This document shows, in pieces, positions 18,911 through 27,267 of a stretch of DNA of 64,000 bases (positions are counted from its first letter, which is position 1; each line of letters opens with the position of its first letter). Where the stretch lies: positions 2,542,001-2,606,000 of the forward strand of contig NZ_LT629766.1 of assembly GCF_900105315.1 (NCBI RefSeq), written 5' to 3'. Both the position numbers and the translations under genes were made by a program. This DNA comes from Brevibacterium siliguriense. GTDB taxonomy: Bacteria; Actinomycetota; Actinomycetes; Actinomycetales; Brevibacteriaceae. The notes below the pieces were generated by a model. The model saw only the letters and a program-made list of their open reading frames with translations. It did not search any database and had not been told where the DNA came from.

Positions 18911-18980
18911 AATCGATGACGATACCCGACCCTCCTGACACAGGTGTAGCCGCAACGGCCGACGGTGTAACCTGTCGGCT

Positions 18981-19913
18981 GTGACTATGTACTTTGGTGG
19001 AGATGTTTACAGCAGTGTCGACCCTTTCGCGACGGCATTGGGACACACGGACGGAAAGGTCTCGTTCATCGGTTCCGATGAAGCGGCCAAGGCCCTGGAT
19101 CCGGAGGCGATCGACCTCGGTGAGGACTTCCTCACCCCGGGCTTCGTCCACGCCGGGCTGATCGTCGACGGTTCGTCCCCGACGGCCGCGGAACTGTACG
19201 AGCAGGGGTTTACGCATGTGCACGCGATCGGCACCGCCGAGGCGGTAGCGCAGTTCGCCGCCGAAGCACCAGAGGGAGTGTCGATCGTCGACTACCCGCA
19301 GTTGGACTCAGTGTCCGCGCTGTCCGAACGCGCCTCGATCACCGCCTCCGGATTCCTCGGGCTCGAGAAGCTTCCGGCGCTGAGTCTGTTCATCCTCGTC
19401 GACTCGGCTGAACAGCTCACCGATGTGCTCGAGGCCCTGCGCTCCGATGCCGCTCATGCCCAGCGTCACGGATACCGCCTGCGCCTGGACTTCGCCGTCT
19501 CGGAAGACCAGGTGGAAGTGCTGGGCCGGAGCGGAATCGCCATCACCCTCGACCCCGCACAGCCTCAGCCCCTCGCACAGCTGCTCGCGGCCGGGGCGCA
19601 GGTGTCCTTCAGCCATTCCGACAGCTCGCCTTGGGCGGGAGTGCGCAAAGCCGTCGTCGGCGACGGGGGGATCAGTGCCCGTGCCGCTTTCAACGCCGCG
19701 ACCCGCTTCGCCCACCGAGCGGCGGGAGACCCCGAAGGCGGAGTGCTCGCGCCGGGAGCCGATGCCGATATCGTGCGCTGGAAGGTCGAACGCCTCGTCG
19801 TCCAAGTTGCTGATCCGCGTGTCGCTGCCTGGAGCACCGATCCGCGATCGGGAACTCCGGGGCTGCCCGAGCTGTCTCCGGACGTGGTATTGCCCACACG
19901 CGTGGAACTCTGA
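18981..19913 (+). CDS. Amidohydrolase-like protein lacking the metal-binding motif
   Basis: A 310-residue protein resembling metal-dependent amidohydrolases (YtcJ/imidazolonepropionase-like) only in outline: an N-terminal beta part, LTPGFVHAGL where active enzymes have PGFVDxHxH, a late SFSHSDSSPWAGVRKAV segment, and a C-terminal VLAPGADADIVRW typical of the family's beta-sandwich. The HxH metal ligands are missing, so it is probably a non-catalytic relative. Start is GTG 18981 (or ATG 18987). Only 70 bp separate it from the divergent exonuclease fusion, and GTGTAACCT upstream may serve as -10 for a leaderless transcript. Confidence 0.65.
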   Translation: MTMYFGGDVYSSVDPFATALGHTDGKVSFIGSDEAAKALDPEAIDLGEDFLTPGFVHAGLIVDGSSPTAAELYEQGFTHVHAIGTAEAVAQFAAEAPEGVSIVDYPQLDSVSALSERASITASGFLGLEKLPALSLFILVDSAEQLTDVLEALRSDAAHAQRHGYRLRLDFAVSEDQVEVLGRSGIAITLDPAQPQPLAQLLAAGAQVSFSHSDSSPWAGVRKAVVGDGGISARAAFNAATRFAHRAAGDPEGGVLAPGADADIVRWKVERLVVQVADPRVAAWSTDPRSGTPGLPELSPDVVLPTRVEL

Positions 19914-20184
19914 TAAAGGTCGCCAGCCTGTCCAGCCGACACGCCGGTGGAGCGAAAATTTCTTTGTCGCGCTTGAGCCTGTGACCTGCGGCTTCAGTCA
20001 TCAGCCCAGGTCACAGCGATTTTGCAAAGTCTCGATCCGCCATTAGATTCGACGTGAACATTCCGCTTGATGCGGGATGGAGTCGGCACTCCCGTCAATA
20101 GATAACTCGCCGCTGCGGCAGCGTGGTCCGAAGGCGGGGGTGTCGACTCATTGTCTGGGCCGACCACCGCGTATCGTGGGGTCC

Positions 20185-20934
20185 GTGCTTTCCAAGATTC
20201 TCGTCGTCATCCCCACCTTCAACGAACGTCTCGCCCTCCCCGTGACCCTGGCCGGATTGTTCGAACAGCAGCTCGACGTCGACGTCCTCATCGTCGATGA
20301 CAACTCGCCCGACGGAACGGGGGAGTGGGCCGATGAGCAGGCTCAGAGCGATCCCCGCATCAACGTCCTCCACCGCACCGAGAAGTCCGGACTGGGCATG
20401 GCCTATATCGCCGGATTCGAATGGGCATTGGAACGCGACTACGAGATCATCTGCGAATTCGATGCCGACGGCTCTCACCGCTCGCTCGACCTTGGGCAGC
20501 TGCTGACGGCTGCCGAAGAGGGTCGAGGGGATCTCATCATCGGATCACGGTGGGTGCCGGGCGGGGAGATCGTCGATTGGCCCAAGTCGAGGTACTTCCT
20601 CTCCCGTGGCGCGAACGTCTATGTCAACGCGGTCATGGGACTGGGCGTCAAAGACGCGACGGCCGGATTCCGTGCCTATACCCGTCCTGTGCTCGAAGCA
20701 CTCGACCTCTCGGGTGTGCAGTCGCAGGGATACTGCTTCCAGATCGACATGACCTACCGCACCGTCGAGGCCGGCTTCACGGTCGCCGAGGTGCCCATCG
20801 TCTTCGTCGAACGCGAACTCGGCGAATCGAAGATGAGCGGCTCGATCATCACCGAGGCGTTCACGAAGGTCGCCGGATGGGGGCTGACACGCCGTCGCAA
20901 GCAGGTCCGCCGACTCCTGTCCCGCACCCCCTGA
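20185..20934 (+). CDS. ppm1: Polyprenol-phosphate mannosyltransferase (GT2, Ppm1-like)
   Basis: Transfers mannose from GDP-mannose to polyprenyl phosphate, giving the donor for lipomannan synthesis and protein O-mannosylation. The 249-residue GT2 domain shows ILVVIPTFNE at the start, VDDNSPDGTG (DD nucleotide-binding pair), CEFDADGSH (DxD-type motif) and GSRWVPGG. The acyltransferase domain fused to it in mycobacteria is absent, as in other non-mycobacterial actinobacteria. GTG 20185 is chosen because family members begin a few residues before VVIPTFNE; the open frame continues upstream to 20077 without matching residues. Confidence 0.88.
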   Translation: MLSKILVVIPTFNERLALPVTLAGLFEQQLDVDVLIVDDNSPDGTGEWADEQAQSDPRINVLHRTEKSGLGMAYIAGFEWALERDYEIICEFDADGSHRSLDLGQLLTAAEEGRGDLIIGSRWVPGGEIVDWPKSRYFLSRGANVYVNAVMGLGVKDATAGFRAYTRPVLEALDLSGVQSQGYCFQIDMTYRTVEAGFTVAEVPIVFVERELGESKMSGSIITEAFTKVAGWGLTRRRKQVRRLLSRTP

Positions 20935-20943
20935 CCCCTATTA

Positions 20944-20999
20944 CTACCTGACGGCGGCCCAGCAACCTCGCGCGAGGTTGCTGGGCCGCCGTCAGGTAG
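20944..20999. terminator. Perfect 56-nt palindrome (bidirectional terminator)
   Basis: The two 28-nt halves are exactly complementary around 20971/20972, with no unpaired loop; the left half begins CTACCTGACGGCGG. It lies just after the mannosyltransferase stop and is followed 12 nt later by a second perfect hairpin, between convergent genes. Confidence 0.8.
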
Positions 21000-21011
21000 C
21001 AAGGGGAGATG

Positions 21012-21049
21012 GGGAAGGGGTGCAGGTCTGATGACCTGCACCCCTTCCC
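21012..21049. terminator. Second intrinsic terminator in tandem
   Basis: A perfect 17-bp stem (GGGAAGGGGTGCAGGTC at 21012-21028, complement at 21033-21049) with a TGAT loop, located 19 nt after the rbpA stop on the minus strand. It probably ends rbpA, while the adjacent palindrome ends the mannosyltransferase gene. Confidence 0.82.
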
Positions 21050-21068
21050 TGATCCCTGCGCAGCTGAC

Positions 21069-21410
21069 TCAGCTCTGGGCCGGAACCTCACCGCGACGGA
21101 TCGCCAGGCGCTCGTCGAGGAGCACCTGGAGTTCGTCGAACGACCGGCGTTCCAGGAGCATGTCCCAGTGGGAACGCACATGTTTGACGGGATCTCCATC
21201 GGGTTCGTTGACACCGACGCGGACACCGATGCCGTGGATCCCGGAATCCCAGGTCGAGGGGACCTCGGCTTCGATCGAGAACGGCACCTTGAAACGGGTT
21301 CCGTCCTCGCATTCGAATTCGACCATCTGGCGGGGCGCCGGCTCGACGCCTTCTTCGGTTTCGAGGCTGCGCGAGCCCAACTGTGTTCCGCGGAGACTGC
21401 GTTCGCTCAT
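21069..21410 (-). CDS. rbpA: RNA polymerase-binding protein RbpA
   Basis: An actinobacterial transcription factor that binds the primary sigma factor and RNA polymerase and stabilises the open complex. The 113-residue protein shows the RbpA landmarks SLRGTQLGSRSLETE, APRQMVEFECEDG and HWDMLLERRSFDELQVLLDERL; the last is the sigma-interaction domain. I start at ATG 21410 (MSERSLRG), matching homologues; the frame continues to 21455 without similarity. Position next to the polyprenol mannosyltransferase is conserved in actinobacteria. Two hairpins follow its stop. Confidence 0.93.
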   Translation of the reverse strand: MSERSLRGTQLGSRSLETEEGVEPAPRQMVEFECEDGTRFKVPFSIEAEVPSTWDSGIHGIGVRVGVNEPDGDPVKHVRSHWDMLLERRSFDELQVLLDERLAIRRGEVPAQS

Positions 21411-21521
21411 ATCTAAGACCTTCCGACTCGACTGCACACCTTGGACGCAATGCAACAGTCTACCGTGCCCGAATATTCCTCGCCGACAGGTAGGGGTCCA
21501 TCCCGCGACCGGAATCTCGAC

Positions 21522-22286
21522 TCAGCCGTGCCGGCCTGCCACAACCTCGAGGCCGAGCTGGACATCATCGGTGACGATTCCGTCGACTCCGAGGTCCACC
21601 AGTGATCGCATCGTCGACTCATCATTGATCGTCCAGACATGGACGACCAGTCCTGACCGGTGAGCCCTGGCCACGAAGTCGGCGGTGACCAACGGAATCC
21701 GCTTGAACGAGACCGGAACCTGCAGAGCATCGACACCGGGCGGCAGGGGTGCGATCCCCTGATCGGGAACTCCCGGCAGTCGACCCAAGGCGAAGAGTCC
21801 GGTCTCCGTCGTTCCCGTCGACGTGCGCACCCCAGGCAGAGCTGTGCGCAGCCGTCGCAGGGTTCCCGAGTCGAAGGAGGCGAGACGGATTCGGTCGACG
21901 GCACGGAAATTGTGAACGAAGCGGATCATCGGTCCGATGCTGTGGGCGGCCTTGACGTCGATGTTCCAGTGGACTTCCGGCAGCGCCTCGAACAGCGCCT
22001 CGAGGCGGGGGAGTCGACCTCCGGCCAAGAGCTCGACTTCATCGAGTTCGTCGGCAGGCAGATCGCGGATCGAGTGGGACAGACCCGCGATGCGGTTGAG
22101 GTCGGCATCATGAGCGGCGAAGAGGATGCCGTCAGCGGAAGCGTGGACGTCGGTCTCCATCCACTCGATTCCGGCGTCCGCCGCGGCAGCGAAGGCCTCG
22201 AGGGTGTTTTCGCTCATCCGCGGCCACAGGCCCCCTCGGTGCGCGATGATCTCTGGGTCCGCGATGACCTCCCGCTGGGAATTCAT
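21522..22286 (-). CDS. Glycerophosphodiester phosphodiesterase
   Basis: Hydrolyses glycerophosphodiesters to glycerol 3-phosphate and an alcohol. The 254-residue TIM-barrel has the family motifs IIAHRGG (catalytic His16), SENTLEAF, METDVHASADG and FAAHDADLNR (second catalytic His), and a C-terminal VHVWTINDE. No signal peptide is visible, so it is probably cytoplasmic. The ATG at 22286 is followed by NSQREV. It is divergent from the small unknown gene at 22343, with 56 bp between starts, and lies in the same direction as rbpA but 112 bp from it. Confidence 0.92.
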   Translation of the reverse strand: MNSQREVIADPEIIAHRGGLWPRMSENTLEAFAAAADAGIEWMETDVHASADGILFAAHDADLNRIAGLSHSIRDLPADELDEVELLAGGRLPRLEALFEALPEVHWNIDVKAAHSIGPMIRFVHNFRAVDRIRLASFDSGTLRRLRTALPGVRTSTGTTETGLFALGRLPGVPDQGIAPLPPGVDALQVPVSFKRIPLVTADFVARAHRSGLVVHVWTINDESTMRSLVDLGVDGIVTDDVQLGLEVVAGRHG

Positions 22287-22342
22287 GGTCCAATCCTAAC
22301 CAGGGTGTTGATTTCACCGAGGCTCTGCTCAAGGATGGAGCT

Positions 22343-22666
22343 ATGAGCTCACACCGCGAACCCATCGAACCCGACGACGTCATCGACGCGACTGCGAAGA
22401 CCCCGACAGAACGTGCGCGCCGGGCCGCCGGACGCGCTTACAGCGTTGCGAGCACCGGTGTGAGGAACGTGCGTGAAGCGACATCGACAACTCGCCTCAT
22501 CGAAGCCACCGAGAACAGCGTCAACCGCGCGCTGGGAAGCGTTTCGCACGCAATCGATGACGCCGTGCGCAGCGGCAAGGTCGAACGGGCCTTCGACAGG
22601 GCGCAGGAAACGGTCACTACCGGAGCCGAAGGCGTGCGAAAACTCGTGACTCGCAAGTCCCGCTGA
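22343..22666 (+). CDS. Small uncharacterised protein
   Basis: A 107-residue hydrophilic protein I do not recognise. GGATGGAG lies 3 nt before the ATG. The sequence is rich in Ala, Arg, Thr and Ser, has no membrane segment, and looks mostly helical; two stretches (about residues 50-75 and 76-100) share spaced charged residues, as in short amphipathic helices. A perfect 12-bp hairpin about 85 nt downstream ends the transcript. Third-position GC matches its neighbours, so it is probably real. Confidence 0.65.
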   Translation: MSSHREPIEPDDVIDATAKTPTERARRAAGRAYSVASTGVRNVREATSTTRLIEATENSVNRALGSVSHAIDDAVRSGKVERAFDRAQETVTTGAEGVRKLVTRKSR

Positions 22667-22751
22667 TCGTGACCGGCGCCGGCCTCGAACTGCTTTCGTA
22701 GTCCTGAGATCCGCTGATGCACGGACGCCGCCCGTGAGCAGACTCTCATCC

Positions 22752-22780
22752 ATGTGGCACACCGTCCTGGTGTGCCACAT
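22752..22780 (+). terminator. Intrinsic terminator
   Basis: A perfect 12-bp stem (ATGTGGCACACC at 22752-22763, complement at 22769-22780) with a GTCCT loop, followed by TGCTTTTG. It ends the small gene at 22343. Confidence 0.85.
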
Positions 22781-22787
22781 TGCTTTT

Positions 22788-22833
22788 GTAACAGTTCCTT
22801 AACTAGAATCTGTGAAGGTAACGATCAGATAAC
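22788..22833 (+). promoter_or_regulatory. Two NTAAC-N6-NTAAC direct-repeat pairs upstream of the RlpA-like gene
   Basis: GTAAC (22788) with TTAAC (22799), and GTAAC (22818) with ATAAC (22829): each pair is spaced 11 bp start to start, one helical turn. The same arrangement occurs upstream of the rpf gene (30251/30262). Direct repeats at one-turn spacing are typical of OmpR-family response regulators such as MtrA, which controls cell-wall hydrolases in actinobacteria. The assignment to MtrA is inference. Confidence 0.5.
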
Positions 22834-22927
22834 TTGGAGCTCCTCCTCGAGCGCACTGTTGCGAGAGGTCTTCCCGGCCGTCTCCGAGTTGCCGAGACAC
22901 ACTCTGATGACGACGAGGAACACCACT

Positions 22928-23734
22928 GTGGGCAGACACTCAGCACCGAACACCAAGAAGAACGGCTCCATCTTCTCCGCACTGACGGCGAAGAAGAAGA
23001 CCGGGCGCCACGCACCGGCCGACCGGCAGAACACCGCCGGCGGAGTGCTGGCGGCAGTTCGCACCCGCCCGGTGCTCTCCGCTTTCATCGTGCCGACCGC
23101 CGCCACCGCAGCCGTCGTCGCGTCGAGTCTCGCAATGGTTCCCAATGACTCCTCCACGAGCGGCCAGGTTGTGGCCGAAGCGCCTGCTGTCGCTGTCTCC
23201 GAGCCGACGAGAGCCACAGATGAGTTCCTCGCCAAAGCCAAGAAGCAGGCCAAGGAGAAGCCAGCCGAGGTCAAGATCGATACGCATATCGAGACTCCGA
23301 GCCCTGAGCCGTCGAAGACCGCTGACAAGAAGGACGAAGCTTCGACCGGCGGCAGTGCGTCCACCGGCGGCGAGGACTCGTCCAAGGGTGGGGCTTCCGA
23401 TGAGAACGACGGACCGTCGAACTCCGGTAAGTCGGCCGGCGAATCGGGCAGCTGCCCGATGTCGTACTACGGCGGCGGCGACGGATTCGATGGCAAACAG
23501 ACCGCCAACGGCGAGATCTTCGATACGAACAAGCTCACCGCTGCACACAAGACCCTTCCGTTCGGATCCAAGGTGAAGATCACGAACACCGCCAACGGCA
23601 AGTCCGTGACCGTGCGCGTCAATGACCGCGGTCCCTACCACGGCAACCGCTGCTTCGACCTGTCCAAGGCCGCCATGGAAGCCGTCGGGGGCGTCGGTGC
23701 CGGGCAGATCACCGGCAAATACGAGGTTCAGTAG
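22928..23734 (+). CDS. RlpA-like double-psi beta-barrel cell-wall protein
   Basis: A 268-residue exported protein. A basic N-terminus precedes a hydrophobic segment (about residues 54-72), then a long Ser/Gly/Lys/Asp-rich linker and a C-terminal double-psi beta-barrel (about 175-268) with TANGEIFD, LTAAHKTLPFGSKVKI, VRVNDRGPYHGNRCFDLS; the conserved Asp and His fit RlpA-type lytic transglycosylases. Two starts are possible: GTG 22928 with GAGGAA 7 nt upstream, which I prefer, or ATG 22907 (adds MTTRNTT). The TAAC repeats lie about 100 nt upstream. Confidence 0.85.
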   Translation: MGRHSAPNTKKNGSIFSALTAKKKTGRHAPADRQNTAGGVLAAVRTRPVLSAFIVPTAATAAVVASSLAMVPNDSSTSGQVVAEAPAVAVSEPTRATDEFLAKAKKQAKEKPAEVKIDTHIETPSPEPSKTADKKDEASTGGSASTGGEDSSKGGASDENDGPSNSGKSAGESGSCPMSYYGGGDGFDGKQTANGEIFDTNKLTAAHKTLPFGSKVKITNTANGKSVTVRVNDRGPYHGNRCFDLSKAAMEAVGGVGAGQITGKYEVQ

Positions 23735-23867
23735 ACCGACCCCGAGGGCCTCCACCTGCGGATTCCGCACTCGAACCCGTTGTAAAACGAATTTCGAAAG
23801 AACTGGACACCTAAACCAATGTAATCAGTCGCATGTTCGTGCGATAGCAGTCGAAACGCTCAGATGT

Positions 23868-23880
23868 TACGGAATCCGTA
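23868..23880. promoter_or_regulatory. Candidate operator, 13-bp palindrome
   Basis: TACGGAATCCGTA has perfect 6-bp arms around a central A and lies 80 nt before the amine oxidase start. It may be an operator for the oxidase-permease genes; the binding protein is unknown. Confidence 0.35.
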
Positions 23881-23960
23881 TTCGCAGTTGCGACCTTGGT
23901 TTTCGACTGTGGGCTGGCTAACCTGAAGCCAACGCCCCAGCCCCTTTCGAGGAGATCGCC

Positions 23961-25319
23961 ATGTCGGAAGAAACTTGTGACGTCGTCATCATCGGAGCAG
24001 GCCCAACGGGTCTGAGTGCGGCCCGTCGCCTGCGTAGAGCCGGACGCGGCGTGATCGTCCTCGAAGCCCGTGATCGTGTGGGCGGCCGCACCTGGACCGA
24101 GCACATCGACGGACAGATGTTCGAACTCGGCGGCCAGTGGATCTCCCCGGACCAGACAGCGCTGCTCGCTCTCGTCGACGAACTCGGCAAGGAGACCTAC
24201 CCGAGATACCGTGACGGGGACAGCGTCTACATCGCCCCCGACGGAACCCGCACCGTCTATTCGGGTGAGATGTTCCCCGTGGGGGAGTCGGCCCGGACAG
24301 AGATGGAACGCCTCATCGGCCTCCTCGACGAACTTGCTGCCCGGATCGGGCCGCAGGCACCCTGGGACGCCGAGGACGCTGCCGAACTCGACTCGATCTC
24401 CTTCCACCACTGGCTGCGTCAGCAGTCCGAGGACGAACTGGCCTGTGAGAACATCGGGCTGTTCGTCGCCGGAGGCATGCTGACCAAGCCCGCCACCACC
24501 TTCTCAGCGCTCCAGGCCATCCTCATGGCCGCCTCGGCGGGATCATTCACGAACCTCGTCGATGATCACTTCATCCTCGACCGCCGGGTCGTCGGTGGAA
24601 TGCAGTCCGTATCGGTGCAGATGGCCGAGGAGCTCGGATCGGACATCGTTCGACTCCAACAGCCCGTGCGCCGGATCGAATGGTCGGAGACCGGAGTCAG
24701 CGTCTCGACCGACGACCTGAGCGTGAGCGCCCAGCAGGCGATCGTCGCGGTTCCGCCGAACCTCTACTCGCGCATCAGCTACTCGCCGCCGCTGCCGCGA
24801 CTCCAGCAGATCTTCCACCAGCACCAGTCCATGGGACTCGTGATCAAGGTCCACGCCACCTACGACACCCCGTTCTGGCGCGAAGACGGACTCTGCGGAA
24901 CCGGGTTCGGCGCGTCCCGCCTCGTCCAAGAGGTCTACGACAACACGAACCACGGCGAAGAGCAGGGCACCCTCGTCGGCTTCATCTCCGATGTCAACGC
25001 CGATGCCATGTGGGCTCTGGACGAGGAGACCCGCCGGACGAAGATCCTCGAAGCCCTCGCCGAATTCCTCGGGCCGAAGGCGCTCGACCCTCGCGTGTTC
25101 TACCTCTCCGACTTCGGTGCGGAGGAATGGACCCGCGGAGCCTATGCGACGAGCTACGATCTCGGCGGTCTGCACCGGTGGGGACCCTTCCAGAACGACC
25201 CGGTCGGACCGATCCACTTCGCCAGCTCCGATATCGCCGCCGAGGGCTATCAGCACGTCGACGGAGCAGTGCGCATCGGCACCGCCACCGCCGAGAGGAT
25301 CCTCGGCGAGAAGTCCTGA
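23961..25319 (+). CDS. Flavin-containing monoamine oxidase (putrescine oxidase-like)
   Basis: A 452-residue FAD-dependent amine oxidase. The N-terminal dinucleotide fold is VVIIGAGPTGLSAARRL, followed by LEARDRVGGRTWT and FELGGQWISPDQ; the C-terminal FAD contact is YQHVDGAVRIGTATAERI. The family oxidises primary or secondary amines to aldehydes with release of ammonia and peroxide. Similarity of layout suggests actinobacterial putrescine oxidase, but substrate cannot be fixed from sequence. CGAGGAG precedes the start. An APC amine/amino-acid permease begins 3 nt after its stop, so uptake and oxidation are co-transcribed. Confidence 0.88.
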   Translation: MSEETCDVVIIGAGPTGLSAARRLRRAGRGVIVLEARDRVGGRTWTEHIDGQMFELGGQWISPDQTALLALVDELGKETYPRYRDGDSVYIAPDGTRTVYSGEMFPVGESARTEMERLIGLLDELAARIGPQAPWDAEDAAELDSISFHHWLRQQSEDELACENIGLFVAGGMLTKPATTFSALQAILMAASAGSFTNLVDDHFILDRRVVGGMQSVSVQMAEELGSDIVRLQQPVRRIEWSETGVSVSTDDLSVSAQQAIVAVPPNLYSRISYSPPLPRLQQIFHQHQSMGLVIKVHATYDTPFWREDGLCGTGFGASRLVQEVYDNTNHGEEQGTLVGFISDVNADAMWALDEETRRTKILEALAEFLGPKALDPRVFYLSDFGAEEWTRGAYATSYDLGGLHRWGPFQNDPVGPIHFASSDIAAEGYQHVDGAVRIGTATAERILGEKS

Positions 25320-25322
25320 TCC

Positions 25323-26844
25323 ATGAGCAGCACACAGCCGTTACCGTCAACGAACACGAGCGGACTGAGTTCGAAGGGGCTCTCCGCCGGCAAGATCGGT
25401 GCGATCGGGGGAGCTGTCATCGGCATCTCCTGCATCGCCCCGGCCTACACGCTGACCTCCGGACTGGGCCCGACTATCTCCGAGGTCGGGGTGCACACCC
25501 CGGCCGTGCTACTCATCGGCTTCGTGCCGATGCTGCTCGTCGTCTTCGGCTACCGGGAGCTGAACACGGCGATGCCGGACTCGGGACCACCTTCACCTGG
25601 GCGACCAGAGCGTTCGGGCCGTGGCTGGGTTGGATGGGCGGTTGGGGCCTGGTCGCCGCCACGGTCCTCGTGCTGTCCAACCTCGCGGCCGTGGCCGTCG
25701 ACTTCCTCTTCCTCCTCTTGTCCCAAGTGTTCTCCGACCCGGCCATCGCCGAACTCACTCGGGTCCTGTGGATCAACATCCCCGTCACGATCATCCTCAC
25801 CGCCGCCGCGGCTTGGGTGTCCTACCGGGGAGTCGAAGCCACCGAGAAGCTGCAGGTCTGGCTGGTCGCCTTCCAAGTGCTGGCCCTGGGATGGTTCGTC
25901 GTCGCCGCGATCGTGCAGGTCGCGAACGGCTCCGCCTATGATCCGACCCCGGTCTCACTCGACTGGTTCAACCCGCTGTCGGCAGGCGACTTCTCCACGG
26001 TCGCGGCCGCCGTGTCCCTGTCGATCTTCCTGTTCTGGGGCTGGGACACGGTGATCACGATGAACGAGGAGGCGAAGAACCCGGAGAAGACCCCGGGCCG
26101 AGCCGCCATGCTCACGATCATCGCAATCGTCATCATCTACATCGCCTGCACCGTCGCGGTCATCTCCTTCGCCGGCATCGGCACCGAAGGCCTCGGGGCC
26201 GGCAACCCGGACAATCAGGAATCGATCTTCGCCTCACTCGCCGGCCCGGTCATGGGCCCCTTCGCGGTGCTCGTGTCCATTGCCGTGCTCTCGTCTTCTC
26301 TGTCCTCGCTGCAGGCGACGATGGTCTCGCCCTCGCGGACGATCCTCGCGATGGGCCACTACGGCGCCCTGCCGGAGAAATACGGTCGCGTCTCTCCTCG
26401 GTACAAGTCGCCGTCGGTGGCCACAGTCACCTCGGCGGGGGCCGCGATCATCTTCTACGTCGTCATGCGCCTGCTCTCGGAGAACGCCCTGTGGGACACG
26501 ATCACCGCCCTGGGCCTCATGGTCTGCTTCTACTACGGCATCACCGGCCTGGCCTGCATCTGGTATTTCCGACGCACCCTCTTCACTTCGGCACGCACGT
26601 TCTTCTTCCGGTTCCTGTTCCCGCTCATCGGGGAGTGACCCTGCTGGTCATCTTCGTCACCACCGCAATCGACTCACTCGACCCCGACTACGGTTCCGGG
26701 TCCTCGGTCTTCGGCGTCGGGCTCGTCTTCGTCCTCGGCATCGGCGTGCTGCTGCTGGGTGTGGTCATCATGATCATCCAATCCCTGCGTCATCCCGACT
26801 TCTTCCGCGGACGAACTCTGAAACAGGGAGTCGACGCAGGGTGA
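25323..26844 (+). pseudogene. APC-family amino acid/polyamine permease, broken by two frameshifts
   Basis: Joined across frames, this encodes about 507 residues with some 12 membrane helices, starting MSSTQPLPSTNTSGLSSKGL and resembling APC amine permeases (SCIAPAYTLT, WGWDTVITMNEEAKNP). Reading breaks at the GGG of 25583-25585: MPDSG is followed in the +1 frame by TTFTWATRAFG. It breaks again at GGGG 26630-26633: LFPLIG continues as GVTLLVIFV. One missing base at each short G-run restores the gene, so either the locus is a young pseudogene or the sequence has indel errors. The final stop overlaps the AraC start (GTGA). Confidence 0.85.
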
Positions 26845-27248
26845 ACGAACAGCTGGTGGCGCTGCGGCGTGTCCGGGATCGCATCGACCGCGAGTTCGAC
26901 CAGCCGTTGAGCGTGGAGGCTCTTGCCGCCGGCGTGCACATGTCCGCTGGGCACCTCAGCCGCCAGTTCAAATCCGCCTACGGCGAATCCCCATACTCCT
27001 ACCTCATGACGCGCAGGATCGAACGGGCTATGGCGCTCATCCGCCGCGGCGATCTCACGATCACTGAGATCTGCTTTAACGTGGGCTTCTCCTCCCTGGG
27101 CACCTTCAGCACTCGCTTCAGCGAACTGGTCGGACTCTCACCGACCAGCTACCGCGACGGCGTGGCCGCAGGCGAGTACCGGCTGCCGACGATCGTCGTG
27201 AAGAATGCACTGCGACCGGTCAGGAATCGAGAAGTCCCACCGAACTGA
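26841..27248 (+). CDS. AraC-family transcriptional regulator (HTH domain only)
   Basis: A 135-residue protein that is almost entirely an AraC DNA-binding domain: EFDQPLSVEALAAGVHMSAGHLSRQFKSA (first HTH) and ITEICFNVGFSSLGTFSTRF (second HTH, with the FSSLGTFST signature). No ligand-binding domain is present. GTG 26841 overlaps the permease stop by 4 nt, so it is coupled to the amine oxidase-permease pair or heads the following VOC-UvrA-like pair, from which it is 19 bp away. It may regulate either. Confidence 0.88.
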   Translation: MNEQLVALRRVRDRIDREFDQPLSVEALAAGVHMSAGHLSRQFKSAYGESPYSYLMTRRIERAMALIRRGDLTITEICFNVGFSSLGTFSTRFSELVGLSPTSYRDGVAAGEYRLPTIVVKNALRPVRNREVPPN

Positions 27249-27267
27249 GCAGTCTACGATTGCTGTT

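Noticed and set aside
17420-18919. 499-codon frame opposite the exonuclease fusion
   Set aside because: Same antisense GC effect; the residue mix is low in Lys, Asn and Ile, with no domain, and the minus strand has full catalytic motifs.
22781-22927. c-di-AMP (ydaO) riboswitch before the RlpA-like gene
   Set aside because: Actinobacterial rpf and cell-wall genes often carry it, but the conserved core elements are not visible here or before rpf; the regions are also too short.
26280-26840. N-terminal extension of the AraC regulator
   Set aside because: The open frame upstream of 26841 is the out-of-frame shadow of the permease; the GTG overlapping the permease stop gives a coherent domain.
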